This document shows positions 1 to 9,179 of a DNA stretch of 64,000 nucleotides, piece by piece; position 1 is the first letter of the stretch, and the number at the start of each line of letters is the position of its first letter. The position numbers were made by a program, and so were the translations under genes. Origin of the DNA: Candidatus Propionivibrio dominans (GTDB lineage: Bacteria; Pseudomonadota; Gammaproteobacteria; Burkholderiales; Rhodocyclaceae); assembly GCA_016709335.1 (NCBI GenBank), contig JADJNC010000019.1, forward strand, positions 50,025-114,024. Reading direction: 5' to 3'. The notes beneath the pieces are model-generated. The model was not told the DNA's origin. It did no database searches and saw only the letters and a list, made by a program, of their open reading frames with translations.

Positions 1-901
1 GGAGCGCCAGTTCGGCGGCAGCGACGATGTCCTGAGGATCGGTTTCCGGCATTGCCACGGCGGAAGCGACGCCGAAACTCGCAGTCAAATGCGCCAAGGG
101 CGTTCCGGAGTGTTCTATGGCCAACTGGCTGATGGCCTGGCGCATCTGCTCTGCAACGAACCTGGCGCCGTTCAGCGTGGTTCCCGGCAGAACGGCTACA
201 AATTCCTCGCCACCGTAGCGGGCGAGCAGATCGCCTCCACGATCCATGGTGCCGGTCAGGGTCTGTGCGAGCTGGCACAGGCGCTCGTCACCGCTCTGGG
301 GGCCGTAGGTGTCGTTGTACAGCTTGAAGAAATCGATGTCGCACATGACAATCGACAGCTCCTCGCCCTGGCGCATGGCGCGTCGCCATTCGCGTAACAA
401 CACTTCGCCAAAGTGACGGCGATTGGCGATGCCGGTGAGACCATCGAGCGAGGTCAGTCGCTTCAGTTCCTGATTGGCTGTGTCGAGTTTGCGGGTCAGT
501 GCCAGCAGGTACTGGCGCATCTGGATCGTGCGCTGCATGGAACGAATCTTGGCGGAGAGAATGACTTCGCTGATTGGCTTGAGGAGAAAATCGTCGCCGC
601 CGGCGGCGATGCTCATCTCGATCTCCTTGTCCTTGTCTTTATCCTTGTTGAGGGAAATCATGAAGATAACCGGCGTCCAGCTTCCTGGGGGCTCAAGCTG
701 GCGAATCTGGCGGGCGACTTCGTAGCCACCGAGGTCTGGCATGATGACGTCAAGCAGGACCAGATCCGGGCGTTCGGTTTGAAAGAGATCTATTCCGATT
801 GCCGATGTTTCAGCCGGAATGGGTGTAATGCCAATCGTTCGAATTTGCTCGCAAAGAAGCTGCAGAGTGGCTTTGTTATCTGCGATGACAAGCGCTTTCA
901 T
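1..901 (-). CDS. Response regulator with GGDEF domain (diguanylate cyclase), 3' end cut by window edge
   Basis: Reading the minus strand from an ATG at 901 gives about 300 residues before the window ends. Residues 1-125 form a receiver domain with the phospho-acceptor Asp in LLDVIMPDLGG and the conserved Lys in LLKPIS. A GGDEF domain follows, starting around LTSLDGLTGIANRR, with the active-site motif RYGGEEF. The inhibitory I-site RGGD sits five residues before GGEEF, so product inhibition by c-di-GMP is expected. The order REC-GGDEF suggests phosphorylation-controlled synthesis of c-di-GMP in the cytoplasm. An odd Lys-Asp repeat (NKDKDKDKE) occupies the loop before the receiver's conserved Lys. 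Only a short C-terminal tail should be missing. Confidence 0.93.
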   Translation of the reverse strand, partial: MKALVIADNKATLQLLCEQIRTIGITPIPAETSAIGIDLFQTERPDLVLLDVIMPDLGGYEVARQIRQLEPPGSWTPVIFMISLNKDKDKDKEIEMSIAAGGDDFLLKPISEVILSAKIRSMQRTIQMRQYLLALTRKLDTANQELKRLTSLDGLTGIANRRHFGEVLLREWRRAMRQGEELSIVMCDIDFFKLYNDTYGPQSGDERLCQLAQTLTGTMDRGGDLLARYGGEEFVAVLPGTTLNGARFVAEQMRQAISQLAIEHSGTPLAHLTASFGVASAVAMPETDPQDIVAAAELAL

Positions 902-1053
902 CCTGATCCCGAAACAAAATTAATGCGTCGAGCGCCATTCTAGCCTGATTGATGAAATAGAGCATCTGCTGAATACGCTCTGACGACATTGACGCTTGGA
1001 AAATGGCGTGTTCGTGATAAATTCGTACTTCCGAAACAAAGATACGGCGCACT

Positions 1054-4000
1054 ATGATGATCGACAAAGCGAAACTTCAGACGGCTCTACATTCCCCAAA
1101 AACAAAAAAATACGCACTGCGCTTTGTAATCGCGTTTGTTGTTGTCGGCGTGCTGGGTTTCTTTGTCCTGCCGCCGCTGGTCAAGTCCATATTGCTTGAG
1201 CAGCTTGGCAAGGCCTTGCACCGACCGGTAACGGTCAATAGTGTCAGCATCAACCCTTACGCCCTGTCGGTGACCCTGGAGGGCGTCAGCATTCAGGAAC
1301 GGGAGGGCGGAGAGACTTTTGCCAGTTTCGACAGTCTCTACATGAACCTGGAATCGACGTCCATTTTCCGCTTCGGCCCGGTCTTTGGCGAGGTTCGTCT
1401 GGTTAACCCCAAACTCAGGATTGTTCGTTTGCCGGACAACCGCTACAACTTCTCCGACCTCCTTGACGAGTTCATGGCCAGGCCCCGAAATGACGATCCG
1501 ACCCCGCCTTTTTCGCTCAACAACATTCAGATTACGGGTGGAGTGATCGAGTTCGACGATCGCCAGCTCGACGAAAAGCATGTCATCAGCGACATCAACC
1601 TGACCTTGCCTTTTGTTTCCAGCATGGCGTATGCCACCGACAGCTTTGTTGAGCCGTCATTTTCCGCGCTCGTCAATGGGGCACCACTGCATATCAAAGG
1701 CAGGAGCAAGCCTTTCACCGACACGCTGGAGAGCGAACTCGCTCTTGATCTTAGCGATCTGCAGTTAGCCAAGTATCTGGATTACATTCCCTTCGAATTG
1801 CCGATCAAAGTACAGTCCGGTACCCTGAACACCAATCTCAAGCTCACATTTCTTCAGCAAAAGGACAAGCCTTCGACACTGCTTGTGTCAGGCACGACGG
1901 CCGTCGTCAGCCTGGATGTCAAGGATACTTCAGGCTCTCCGCTGTTATCGCTCAAGCAGCTTGATCTGGTCATCGGCTCAGCCGATCTGCTCGGCCGCAA
2001 GTTCGTCATCGAGCGTATTGCCGTCGATTCGCCGGAGATTCATGCCCGCGTCAGCCGGCAGGGTACGATCAACTGGATCGAGTTCTTCCGCAAGGAAATG
2101 ACGCCCGGAAAACCGATGGCGCAAGCCGTCGAAAAGTCGGCACCGGCAATTCCTGTCGAATGGTCGCTGAGCGAAGCGAAGGTGAGCGGTGGCGCCCTGC
2201 GCTGGCTTGACGAGTCGCACGGCAAGCCGTTCAACGCCAGCCTCGAAGCCCTTGAACTGGATCTGCACAAGCTCGACAGCAAAGGTGAAACAGCGGCCGA
2301 GTTTGATGCGTCCTGGCGAGTGATTGCCGAGGAGTGGCTGAAGGTCGATACCTTCTCCGTCAAGGGCGGCAAGCTTGATCTGGCCAGACATGAAGTGCGG
2401 GTCGGCGACGCCCTGGCACGGGGGGTGCGCGGCCTGATCCGGCGCACCGCAGAGGGCAAGATCGAGTGGCTACAGACTCCGGCGCTGCGTGTCCTTGAGG
2501 CGTCGCAGAAAGAGACCTCGGAGCCGTGGAAGATTACTTTGGACAAGTATGTCGGCGAGGATATCGGAGTTCGTTTTGAAGACCGGGCCGTTTCTCCGGT
2601 GGCGATGCAGACTATTGACGGTTTTGGCTTTGAAATTGAAAACCTGTCGACCGAACCTGGACAGAAGGCCAAACTGGCGGCGCGTTTCAAGCTCAATAAA
2701 AAGGGCGAAATCGGCGTAGATGGAACGCTACAACCCATTCCGCTCAATGCCGACCTGAATCTGGATATCAAGTCGCTTGAGTTGCTGCCGCTGCAAGCGT
2801 ATTTCACCGAGAAGCTAAATATTGCCGTGACCCGTGGACAGGTGACGGCAAATGGCAATGTGCAGTTGCGACAGGATGCAGCAGGCAAGAAGACCGATGC
2901 ACCGGTACTGGCCGGGGGCTTCACCGGGCAGGCCACGATTGGCGACTTCTATGCCGTGGACAAGCTGAACTCGGCTGATTTTCTGCGCTGGAAGTCACTC
3001 TTCTTCGGCAAGGTTGATGCGCGCTTGAATCCTCACTCGCTTTCGATCGGCGAGATCGCGCTTACCGACTTTTTTGCACGTGTCATTGTCAGCCCCGATG
3101 GCAAGCTCAACCTGCTGCAGATCGTGCGCAAGGAGGATGCGCCGGCCGTTGCCGTGGTTCCGCAGGCGGCTGAACAGGGTGGGACGCCGGTCGTAGCGCC
3201 GGCGACCGAGACAGGTTCCGGCAAGGCTGTTGCGCCGGTGACTCCAGTGACTCCGGTGCCCGGGGTGGATCCGGCCCTTTCCGAAAGCAGGCCGGTGATT
3301 CCGATCAAGATCGGCAAAATTACCTTGCAGGGCGGCAATGTCAGATTCAGTGACAACTTCGTCAAGCCAAACTATACGGCGAATCTGAAACAGATCGGTG
3401 GTCGGATTACCGGCCTGTCCTCCGAACCCGGCAGCATTGCCAGTCTTGAACTGCGCGGCAGTTACGATAACGTGGCGCCGCTCAATATCAGCGCAAAGAT
3501 CAATCCGCTGTCGGCAAAACCCTATCTCGATTTACAGGCGGATATCAAGGGCATCGAATTGACTCCGTTTTCCTCATATTCCGGCAAGTACGCCGGTTAC
3601 ATGATCGAAAAGGGCAAGCTTTCCTTGTTCGTCAAGTACAAGATCGAGAATGACCAACTGGAAGCCGAGAACCGGATTTTTCTCGATCAACTGACTTTCG
3701 GCGACCCGGTTGAAAGCCCGGATGCAACCAAACTGCCGGTGACACTCGCCGTTTCGCTGTTGCAGAACAGGAAGGGGGAGATCGATCTCAATCTGCCGAT
3801 TTCCGGATCGCTCAACGATCCGCAGTTCAGCATCGGCAGTCTGGTCATCAAGGTGATCGTCAATCTCTTCATCAAGGCGGTGACCTCGCCCTTTGCCTTG
3901 ATCGGCTCGATGTTTGGCAGTGGCGAGGAACTGTCGAATGTCGAGTTCGATTACGGGCGGGCGGCGATTACACCGGCAGCGCAAAAGCGCCTCGAAAATC

Positions 4001-4494
4001 TGACCAAGGCCCTCATTGACCGGCCGGCGCTCAGGCTGGAGGTTGAGGGGCGGGTCGATCTTGAGCAGGATCGCGAGGGCCTGAAGAGCGCGCGCATCGA
4101 GCGCAAGGTGAAGGCATTGAAGCGCGAGGATATGACGAAGAATGGCGTTGAAAGCGGCGAAACGATCACGGTCAGCGATGAGGAATATCCGGCGCTGCTT
4201 GAACGGGTCTACCGTGCGGAAAAATTCCCCAAGCCGCGCAACATGGTCGGTATGGTCAAGGGTCTGCCGGTTGAGGAAATGGAAAAACTGATGCTGGCCA
4301 ATTCGATCGTCGACGACGAGGATTTGCGCGAACTGGGTGAGCGCCGGGCGAAAGCCGTTCGCGACTGGCTGCTGGAGCATGACGTGCCCGCTGATCGCGT
4401 TTTCCTGCTGCCAAGCAAGCTCGGTGAGGCCGGAGCCAAGTCGGGCGCGGACGAGAAAGCCAGAAGCAGTCGGGTTGATTTCACGCTGAAATGA
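1054..4494 (+). CDS. DUF748 / AsmA-like envelope protein with C-terminal OmpA-like region
   Basis: The protein has 1146 residues. It has one N-terminal membrane segment (about residues 24-46, rich in V, L, F and G) and then a very long beta-rich periplasmic body of repeated AsmA/DUF748 type. A Pro/Ala/Val/Thr-rich linker lies near residues 695-745. The last 190 residues begin with VEFDYGRAAITPAAQKRL and end with SSRVDFTLK, resembling OmpA-type peptidoglycan-binding sequences. AsmA-like proteins are known to bridge the two membranes and help lipid transport; such a role here is inference. ATG 1054 is followed by a second ATG at 1057 and there is no strong ribosome binding site. The gene is monocistronic, opposite to the cyclase. 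Confidence 0.85.
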   Translation: MMIDKAKLQTALHSPKTKKYALRFVIAFVVVGVLGFFVLPPLVKSILLEQLGKALHRPVTVNSVSINPYALSVTLEGVSIQEREGGETFASFDSLYMNLESTSIFRFGPVFGEVRLVNPKLRIVRLPDNRYNFSDLLDEFMARPRNDDPTPPFSLNNIQITGGVIEFDDRQLDEKHVISDINLTLPFVSSMAYATDSFVEPSFSALVNGAPLHIKGRSKPFTDTLESELALDLSDLQLAKYLDYIPFELPIKVQSGTLNTNLKLTFLQQKDKPSTLLVSGTTAVVSLDVKDTSGSPLLSLKQLDLVIGSADLLGRKFVIERIAVDSPEIHARVSRQGTINWIEFFRKEMTPGKPMAQAVEKSAPAIPVEWSLSEAKVSGGALRWLDESHGKPFNASLEALELDLHKLDSKGETAAEFDASWRVIAEEWLKVDTFSVKGGKLDLARHEVRVGDALARGVRGLIRRTAEGKIEWLQTPALRVLEASQKETSEPWKITLDKYVGEDIGVRFEDRAVSPVAMQTIDGFGFEIENLSTEPGQKAKLAARFKLNKKGEIGVDGTLQPIPLNADLNLDIKSLELLPLQAYFTEKLNIAVTRGQVTANGNVQLRQDAAGKKTDAPVLAGGFTGQATIGDFYAVDKLNSADFLRWKSLFFGKVDARLNPHSLSIGEIALTDFFARVIVSPDGKLNLLQIVRKEDAPAVAVVPQAAEQGGTPVVAPATETGSGKAVAPVTPVTPVPGVDPALSESRPVIPIKIGKITLQGGNVRFSDNFVKPNYTANLKQIGGRITGLSSEPGSIASLELRGSYDNVAPLNISAKINPLSAKPYLDLQADIKGIELTPFSSYSGKYAGYMIEKGKLSLFVKYKIENDQLEAENRIFLDQLTFGDPVESPDATKLPVTLAVSLLQNRKGEIDLNLPISGSLNDPQFSIGSLVIKVIVNLFIKAVTSPFALIGSMFGSGEELSNVEFDYGRAAITPAAQKRLENLTKALIDRPALRLEVEGRVDLEQDREGLKSARIERKVKALKREDMTKNGVESGETITVSDEEYPALLERVYRAEKFPKPRNMVGMVKGLPVEEMEKLMLANSIVDDEDLRELGERRAKAVRDWLLEHDVPADRVFLLPSKLGEAGAKSGADEKARSSRVDFTLK

Positions 4495-4553
4495 GTTGTC
4501 GGGTTCTGATCACCGCCAGCGCGGAGAGGGACAACGACTACAAATGTCATAGT

Positions 4554-4597
4554 TCGTAGGTCGGGTCAGGCCGAATGGCCGTAACCCGACCTACACT
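4554..4597. repeat. Palindromic intergenic repeat (GTAGGTCGGGT family)
   Basis: The arms GTAGGTCGGGT and ACCCGACCTAC surround a short loop between the DUF748 gene and rmuC. A related copy lies at 30512-30544 and a fragment near 59472. As RNA it would form a stable hairpin and may end transcription of the upstream gene. Confidence 0.7.
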
Positions 4598-4635
4598 ACT
4601 TAACACAACGCGGCGGCCGATAGCGAAGGAAACGC

Positions 4636-5982
4636 ATGAGTGAGTTCTTGTCATACGGGCTGGCCGCGATTGGCGTCGTCGTGCTGCTGTTGCAGCTTCT
4701 GTTGTTGTTCCGCGCCGGGCGCAAGGACGATTCACTCGATCCCGCTTTCCGCTCGCTGGAGGGCGGTCTGGAGCGGCTGGAGCGCGAATTGCGCCAGGAA
4801 ATGGCGCGAGGGCGTCAGGAAGCGGCAAGCGCCGCACGCGGGGACCGCGATGAACAGTCACAGGCGCTCGATCGTCTGGCCAAAACACTGTCGGCCCAGG
4901 TCGGGCAACTCGGTACCTTGCAGGCGCAGCAGCTCGAATCCTTTGCCTTGCAACTGACCCGCTTGACGCAAAGCAATGAACAACGTTTCGAACAACTTCG
5001 GCTGGCCATCGAGGCGCGTCTGGCAGCCATGCAGGCCGATAACGCAACCCAGCTTGAAGAAATGCGCAAGACCGTCGATGAGAAATTGCACGCGACGCTC
5101 GAGCAGCGTCTCGGCGATTCGTTCAAGCTGGTCAGCGAACGGCTGGAACTGGTGCATAAAGGGCTGGGCGAGATGCAGACGCTGGCCGCCGGCGTCGGCG
5201 ACCTGAAGAAGGTACTGACCAACGTCAAGACGCGGGGCACCTGGGGCGAGGTGCAGTTGGAGGCGCTGCTCGATCAGGTGCTGACTGCCGAACAGTACGA
5301 GAAGAACGTGATTACGCGCCCGAACAGCAGCGAGCGCGTCGAATTTGCCATCCGGCTGCCGGGACGCGAAATGGGCGGCGACGAGAAATGCCCGGTCTGG
5401 TTGCCGATCGATGCAAAATTTCCGATGGAGGATTATCAGCGCTTGATCGAGGCCCAGGAGCGCGCCGATCCGCTCGCCGTCGAGCTGGCGGCCAAGGCCC
5501 TTGAGCTGCGCCTGCGCGACGAGGCGAAGAAAATCCGCGACAAATATGTCGAGCCGCCCCACACCACGGATTTCGCCATTCTCTATTTGCCGACCGAAGG
5601 GCTGTATGCCGAAGTCCTGCGTCGCCCCGGTCTCGCCGATGGCCTGCAGCGCGATTTTCGCATCAGCATTGCCGGCCCGACGACGCTGGCGGCTCTGCTC
5701 AACAGTCTGCAGATGGGTTTCCGCACGCTGGCCATCGAGCAGCGTTCTTCGGAAGTCTGGATTGTGCTGGGGGCGATCAAGTCCGAATTCGGCAAGTTTG
5801 GCGAAGCGCTTGAAGCAACGCGCAGGAAGCTTGAACAGGCCACCCGAAGCATCGAATCCGCCGGCGTACGGACACGCCAGATCGAGCGCAAGCTGAAAGG
5901 CGTCGAAGCGCTGCCGGTCATCGAGGCACAGGCGCTTTTGGGCGCCCTGGAAGAAATCGAAGCGGCCGACGAAGAGGCATGA
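4636..5982 (+). CDS. rmuC: DNA recombination protein RmuC
   Basis: The product has 448 residues. A membrane anchor near residues 7-26 is followed by a long Glu/Gln/Arg-rich coiled coil (about 35-190) and the RmuC nuclease-like core (about 190-420), with TRGTWGEVQLEALL, PIDAKFPMEDY and FAILYLPTEGLY as family landmarks. RmuC is reported to limit inversions at short inverted repeats, which is notable given how many palindromes this window holds. The ATG follows a GAAGGAA ribosome binding site. The stop overlaps the next gene by four bases (ATGA), so the two are probably co-translated. Confidence 0.95.
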   Translation: MSEFLSYGLAAIGVVVLLLQLLLLFRAGRKDDSLDPAFRSLEGGLERLERELRQEMARGRQEAASAARGDRDEQSQALDRLAKTLSAQVGQLGTLQAQQLESFALQLTRLTQSNEQRFEQLRLAIEARLAAMQADNATQLEEMRKTVDEKLHATLEQRLGDSFKLVSERLELVHKGLGEMQTLAAGVGDLKKVLTNVKTRGTWGEVQLEALLDQVLTAEQYEKNVITRPNSSERVEFAIRLPGREMGGDEKCPVWLPIDAKFPMEDYQRLIEAQERADPLAVELAAKALELRLRDEAKKIRDKYVEPPHTTDFAILYLPTEGLYAEVLRRPGLADGLQRDFRISIAGPTTLAALLNSLQMGFRTLAIEQRSSEVWIVLGAIKSEFGKFGEALEATRRKLEQATRSIESAGVRTRQIERKLKGVEALPVIEAQALLGALEEIEAADEEA

Positions 5983-6422
5983 GAACGGAAGCCCTCGATA
6001 TCGCGTTCCGGGCGACGATCTATCGGGTGGATACCGCCGAGGGAATCTTTGACTTGCGCATCGGCAGGCCCGACCCCGCATTTGATGACTTTCTGCGCCG
6101 TCAGGGCGTTTCCTGCTGGGCCGTGCTCACCGCCTGCAACCCCGGGGGTGTCCGTGATGACGATGGAAACCGGCTGCGCCGGATGCGCTTGCAGCAACGA
6201 TTGCAGACCCTCGGCTGGTCATTCTGTTCAGCCTGCAATCTCGCCGATGACAGGATGTGGCCTGAAGAACCGGGTTTTCTGCTCCTGCAAGTGAGTGAAC
6301 AGGAAGTGCGATCTCTGGCTTCAGAGTTTTGTCAGTTGGCGTGTGTTTGTGGCGTTGTCGGAGGCGCACCACGCCTGGTCTGGGTTCAGGAAAGCGGTGA
6401 CGATGCCGTAAATCAGCAATAA
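5979..6422 (+). CDS. DUF3293 domain protein
   Basis: This is a 147-residue soluble protein. The family pattern is visible in FRATIYRV near the start, AVLTACNPGG in the middle and EEPGFLLL towards the end. The start overlaps the rmuC stop by four bases, so the gene sits in the rmuC transcript. The biochemical role of DUF3293 is unknown and nothing in the sequence reveals it. There are three Cys in the C-terminal third but no clear metal-binding arrangement. Confidence 0.85.
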   Translation: MRTEALDIAFRATIYRVDTAEGIFDLRIGRPDPAFDDFLRRQGVSCWAVLTACNPGGVRDDDGNRLRRMRLQQRLQTLGWSFCSACNLADDRMWPEEPGFLLLQVSEQEVRSLASEFCQLACVCGVVGGAPRLVWVQESGDDAVNQQ

Positions 6423-6496
6423 TGACCGACAAGTACTTACTGTTTCTCGCTGCTGGAAGCGGGTAGTATCAATGCATAATCTGGGTGATGGGTGGA

Positions 6497-8896
6497 ATGA
6501 GCAATAAAATTGGGCGTTTCGAGATAGTCCGCGAATTGGGAAGGGGAGCGCAGAGCGTTGTTTATCTGGCGCGCGATCCGCATCTGCAGCGCGAGGTGGC
6601 GATCAAGACGCTGCATTTTTCGCAACCCGATCCACAAAAGAATCAGCAACTGCTAGCCGAGGCCCGCCTGGTCAGCCAGTTGCGGCATCCGAATATCATT
6701 CCCATTTTCGAAGCCGGAGAAGAGCAGGGGGATGTCTATCTCGTCTTTGAGTTCGTTCCCGGCAAGAATCTGGGCGATTACCTGAAGGTCAGCGGTCGTC
6801 TGACCCCGGTGAAAGCCATCGCCATCCTCCATCCCGTTCTCGATGCGATTGCCCATGCCCACGCGGCAGGCATCGTTCACCGCGATCTCAAGCCGAACAA
6901 TATCCTGATCGACAGTGAGGGCATGTCGCGCGTGATGGACTTTGGTATTGCCGCGCATGTCGAGGCGCCGACCAATGACGCTGAAGCATTAATGGGTTCG
7001 CCGGCCTATATGGCTCCCGAATACATCATCCATCGCGAAAGCAGCGAACGAACGGATGTGTTTTCGGCCGGACTGGTCTTCTACGAATTGTTGACCGGAG
7101 AGCGAGCCGTGCCGGGAGACAATGTTTATGAAGTCATGAACCGGGTTGCCAACGAGGATATCCGACTGCCAGCGCAGGCCGGGATCGAACTCGATGACCC
7201 CTTGGCCAGCGTACTCTACAAGGCCATTGCGCGTGATCCGCAGCAGCGTTTTGCCTCAGTTGTCCAGTTGCGCGAGGCGCTTGATAACTATCTCGAACCG
7301 GAAGAGCCTGTTGCCTCGACCGATACAAAACAGAGCACCATCGATTTTTTGATACGGCGCATGCGGCACAAGAGCGATTTTCCGGCGTTGTCGGAGTCGG
7401 TCAGCACGATCAATAAAATTACCGAATCCGACAAGGGGAGTATCTCCAACCTTTCAAACATGATTCTCAAGGATTTTTCGCTGACCAACAAGATTCTCCG
7501 TCTGGTCAATTCGGTGCATTACCGGCAGGCGGGTGGCGGAAGCATCAGTACGATTTCACGTGCCGTACTGGTGCTCGGCTTTGACGCCGTACGTAATATC
7601 ACGATCACCGTCATGCTCTTCGAGCACCTGCAAAACAAGGCTAATGCCAACCACCTCAAAGAGGAGTTCCTGCATGCCAATCTGGCCGCCATTCTGGCCA
7701 GGGACATCGGTGAAAAGACCTCGTCGCGCGACCTCGAGCAGGTTTTCATCTGCTCGATGTTTCACAATCTCGGACGCTTGTTGAGTCAGTTTTACTTCCC
7801 GGATGAAAGCGAGGAAATAAAGCGGGCGATGGAACAGAAACCGTGCAGCGAGGAAGCGGCGGCAGTGCAGGTGCTCGGCATTTCATTCGAGGATCTGGGC
7901 ATCGGCATAGCGCGTACCTGGGGTTTTCCCAATCTCATCGTCAACAGCATGCGCAAACTGCCGGCCGGCAACGTGCGCAAGGCAAATACCGTCGATGAGC
8001 GCATGCGCGTTCTGTCGGCCTTTGCCAATGAGCTGTGCACGATGATTTCCGATGCTCAACCCGAACAGCAGCAGTTGCACCGGGTCAAGGCGCGTTTTGG
8101 CGAAAATATCGCGCTCAGCGAGCAGGCCTTGCGCGAGACGATGGAAAAATCGTTTCTCGAAGTGTCCCAGTTCGCCGGGATCATCGGCATCAATCTGAAA
8201 CAATCCGCGTTTGGTCGGCAGATGAAGATGTGGACGGCAAAGTCGGAGCCTGCCGCGCTGGTCGAAGCGCAACCCGCCACAGCCGGCGATAGCGCGGAAA
8301 TGGTGCTTTCCGAACTTGCTCCGGCGGGCGCGCCCGGCAGTCCGGCCGTCGAGTGCGAGGTGGGCACAGCCGCTGAGCTGGCCAATTGCGAAGTCATCCT
8401 GATGGCAGGAATCCAGGACATCAGCAACACCCTGGTCGAGGATTTCAAGCTCAATGATGTGCTGCGCATCATTCTGGAAACCATGTACCGCGCCAAGGGC
8501 TTCAAGCGCGTCATCCTCTGCGTTCGCGACGCACGCAGCAATTCGATGCTCGGCCGTTTCGGCTTTGGGCCGGATGCGCCCGAGATGAGCAAGCGCTTCA
8601 ACTTCTCGCTGACCTTTACGCCGGACATCTTTCATGCGGCCCTGTCCAAGGGGGTCGATATCCTGATCAGCGATACCAACGATCCGAAGATTGCCTCACG
8701 CATCCCGGAGTGGTACCGCAAGGGGATAAATGCCGGAACCTTCGTCATTTTCCCCCTGTGCATCAAGGGCAATCCGGTCGCCATGATTTATTCCGACGCT
8801 GATCATGCCGGCGAGATCGTCATCCCCGAGAAGGAGTTGTCGCTGCTGCGCACCCTGCGCAATCAGGCGCTGCTGGCGATCAAGCAGTCAAGCTGA
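6497..8896 (+). CDS. Serine/threonine kinase fused to HDOD and GAF domains
   Basis: About 799 residues from ATG 6497; GTG 6485 and ATG 6488 are in-frame alternatives. ATG 6497 was chosen because TGGGTG lies nine bases upstream and the kinase fold starts right after it. Residues 5-265 are a Hanks-type kinase with the glycine loop GRGAQSVVYLA, VAIK lysine, catalytic HRDLKPNN, MDFG and MAPEY, so all catalytic elements are present. Residues about 300-490 match an HDOD domain (ISNLSNMILKDFSLTNKILR; SMFHNLGRLL). An Ala/Glu-rich linker follows, then a GAF-like sensor from about 620 to the end. No membrane segment is seen, so the protein is cytoplasmic. HDOD domains sit in nucleotide-signalling proteins; coupling to phosphorylation is inference. 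Confidence 0.9.
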   Translation: MSNKIGRFEIVRELGRGAQSVVYLARDPHLQREVAIKTLHFSQPDPQKNQQLLAEARLVSQLRHPNIIPIFEAGEEQGDVYLVFEFVPGKNLGDYLKVSGRLTPVKAIAILHPVLDAIAHAHAAGIVHRDLKPNNILIDSEGMSRVMDFGIAAHVEAPTNDAEALMGSPAYMAPEYIIHRESSERTDVFSAGLVFYELLTGERAVPGDNVYEVMNRVANEDIRLPAQAGIELDDPLASVLYKAIARDPQQRFASVVQLREALDNYLEPEEPVASTDTKQSTIDFLIRRMRHKSDFPALSESVSTINKITESDKGSISNLSNMILKDFSLTNKILRLVNSVHYRQAGGGSISTISRAVLVLGFDAVRNITITVMLFEHLQNKANANHLKEEFLHANLAAILARDIGEKTSSRDLEQVFICSMFHNLGRLLSQFYFPDESEEIKRAMEQKPCSEEAAAVQVLGISFEDLGIGIARTWGFPNLIVNSMRKLPAGNVRKANTVDERMRVLSAFANELCTMISDAQPEQQQLHRVKARFGENIALSEQALRETMEKSFLEVSQFAGIIGINLKQSAFGRQMKMWTAKSEPAALVEAQPATAGDSAEMVLSELAPAGAPGSPAVECEVGTAAELANCEVILMAGIQDISNTLVEDFKLNDVLRIILETMYRAKGFKRVILCVRDARSNSMLGRFGFGPDAPEMSKRFNFSLTFTPDIFHAALSKGVDILISDTNDPKIASRIPEWYRKGINAGTFVIFPLCIKGNPVAMIYSDADHAGEIVIPEKELSLLRTLRNQALLAIKQSS

Positions 8897-9118
8897 GTAC
8901 AGCCTACGATAAAGGCTTCACCACCAGGACACCAGGAACACCAAGATGCACAAAGAGAAACCTCTTGTTTTTCTTGGTGAAACTTTGTGCCCTTTGTGCC
9001 CCCAAGGGGATTTCCTGCGGGGCATCTTGGTGGTGAGGTTTTTTTTAGCCTGGTTTCTTGTTGCTACCAGAGCTTCCACCACGGCTCCTTGCGCTCCAGA
9101 CCATGGTTGCAATAGACG
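8843..9118. repeat. Direct duplication copy 1: kinase 3' end, palindrome, bamD 3' end
   Basis: This stretch spans the last codons of the kinase gene, a CACCAAGA-type palindrome (8917-9043) and about 50 bases matching the 3' end of bamD (TACCAGAGCTTCCACCACGG). The same three blocks recur in the same order at 9939-10192, with the glutathione transferase gene between the copies. The two copies differ by scattered substitutions and small indels, so the duplication is not recent. Confidence 0.85.
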
Positions 9119-9179
9119 CACCCCCGAGCCTGCCGCCGGCGGGAGCGCAATCGCTCGCTGAATCGGAGGCTTTGTGTGT

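Noticed and set aside
4858-6081. Long antisense frame opposite rmuC (407 codons)
   Set aside because: A shadow of the third-position GC bias of rmuC; the product has no recognisable fold, while RmuC is clearly conserved.
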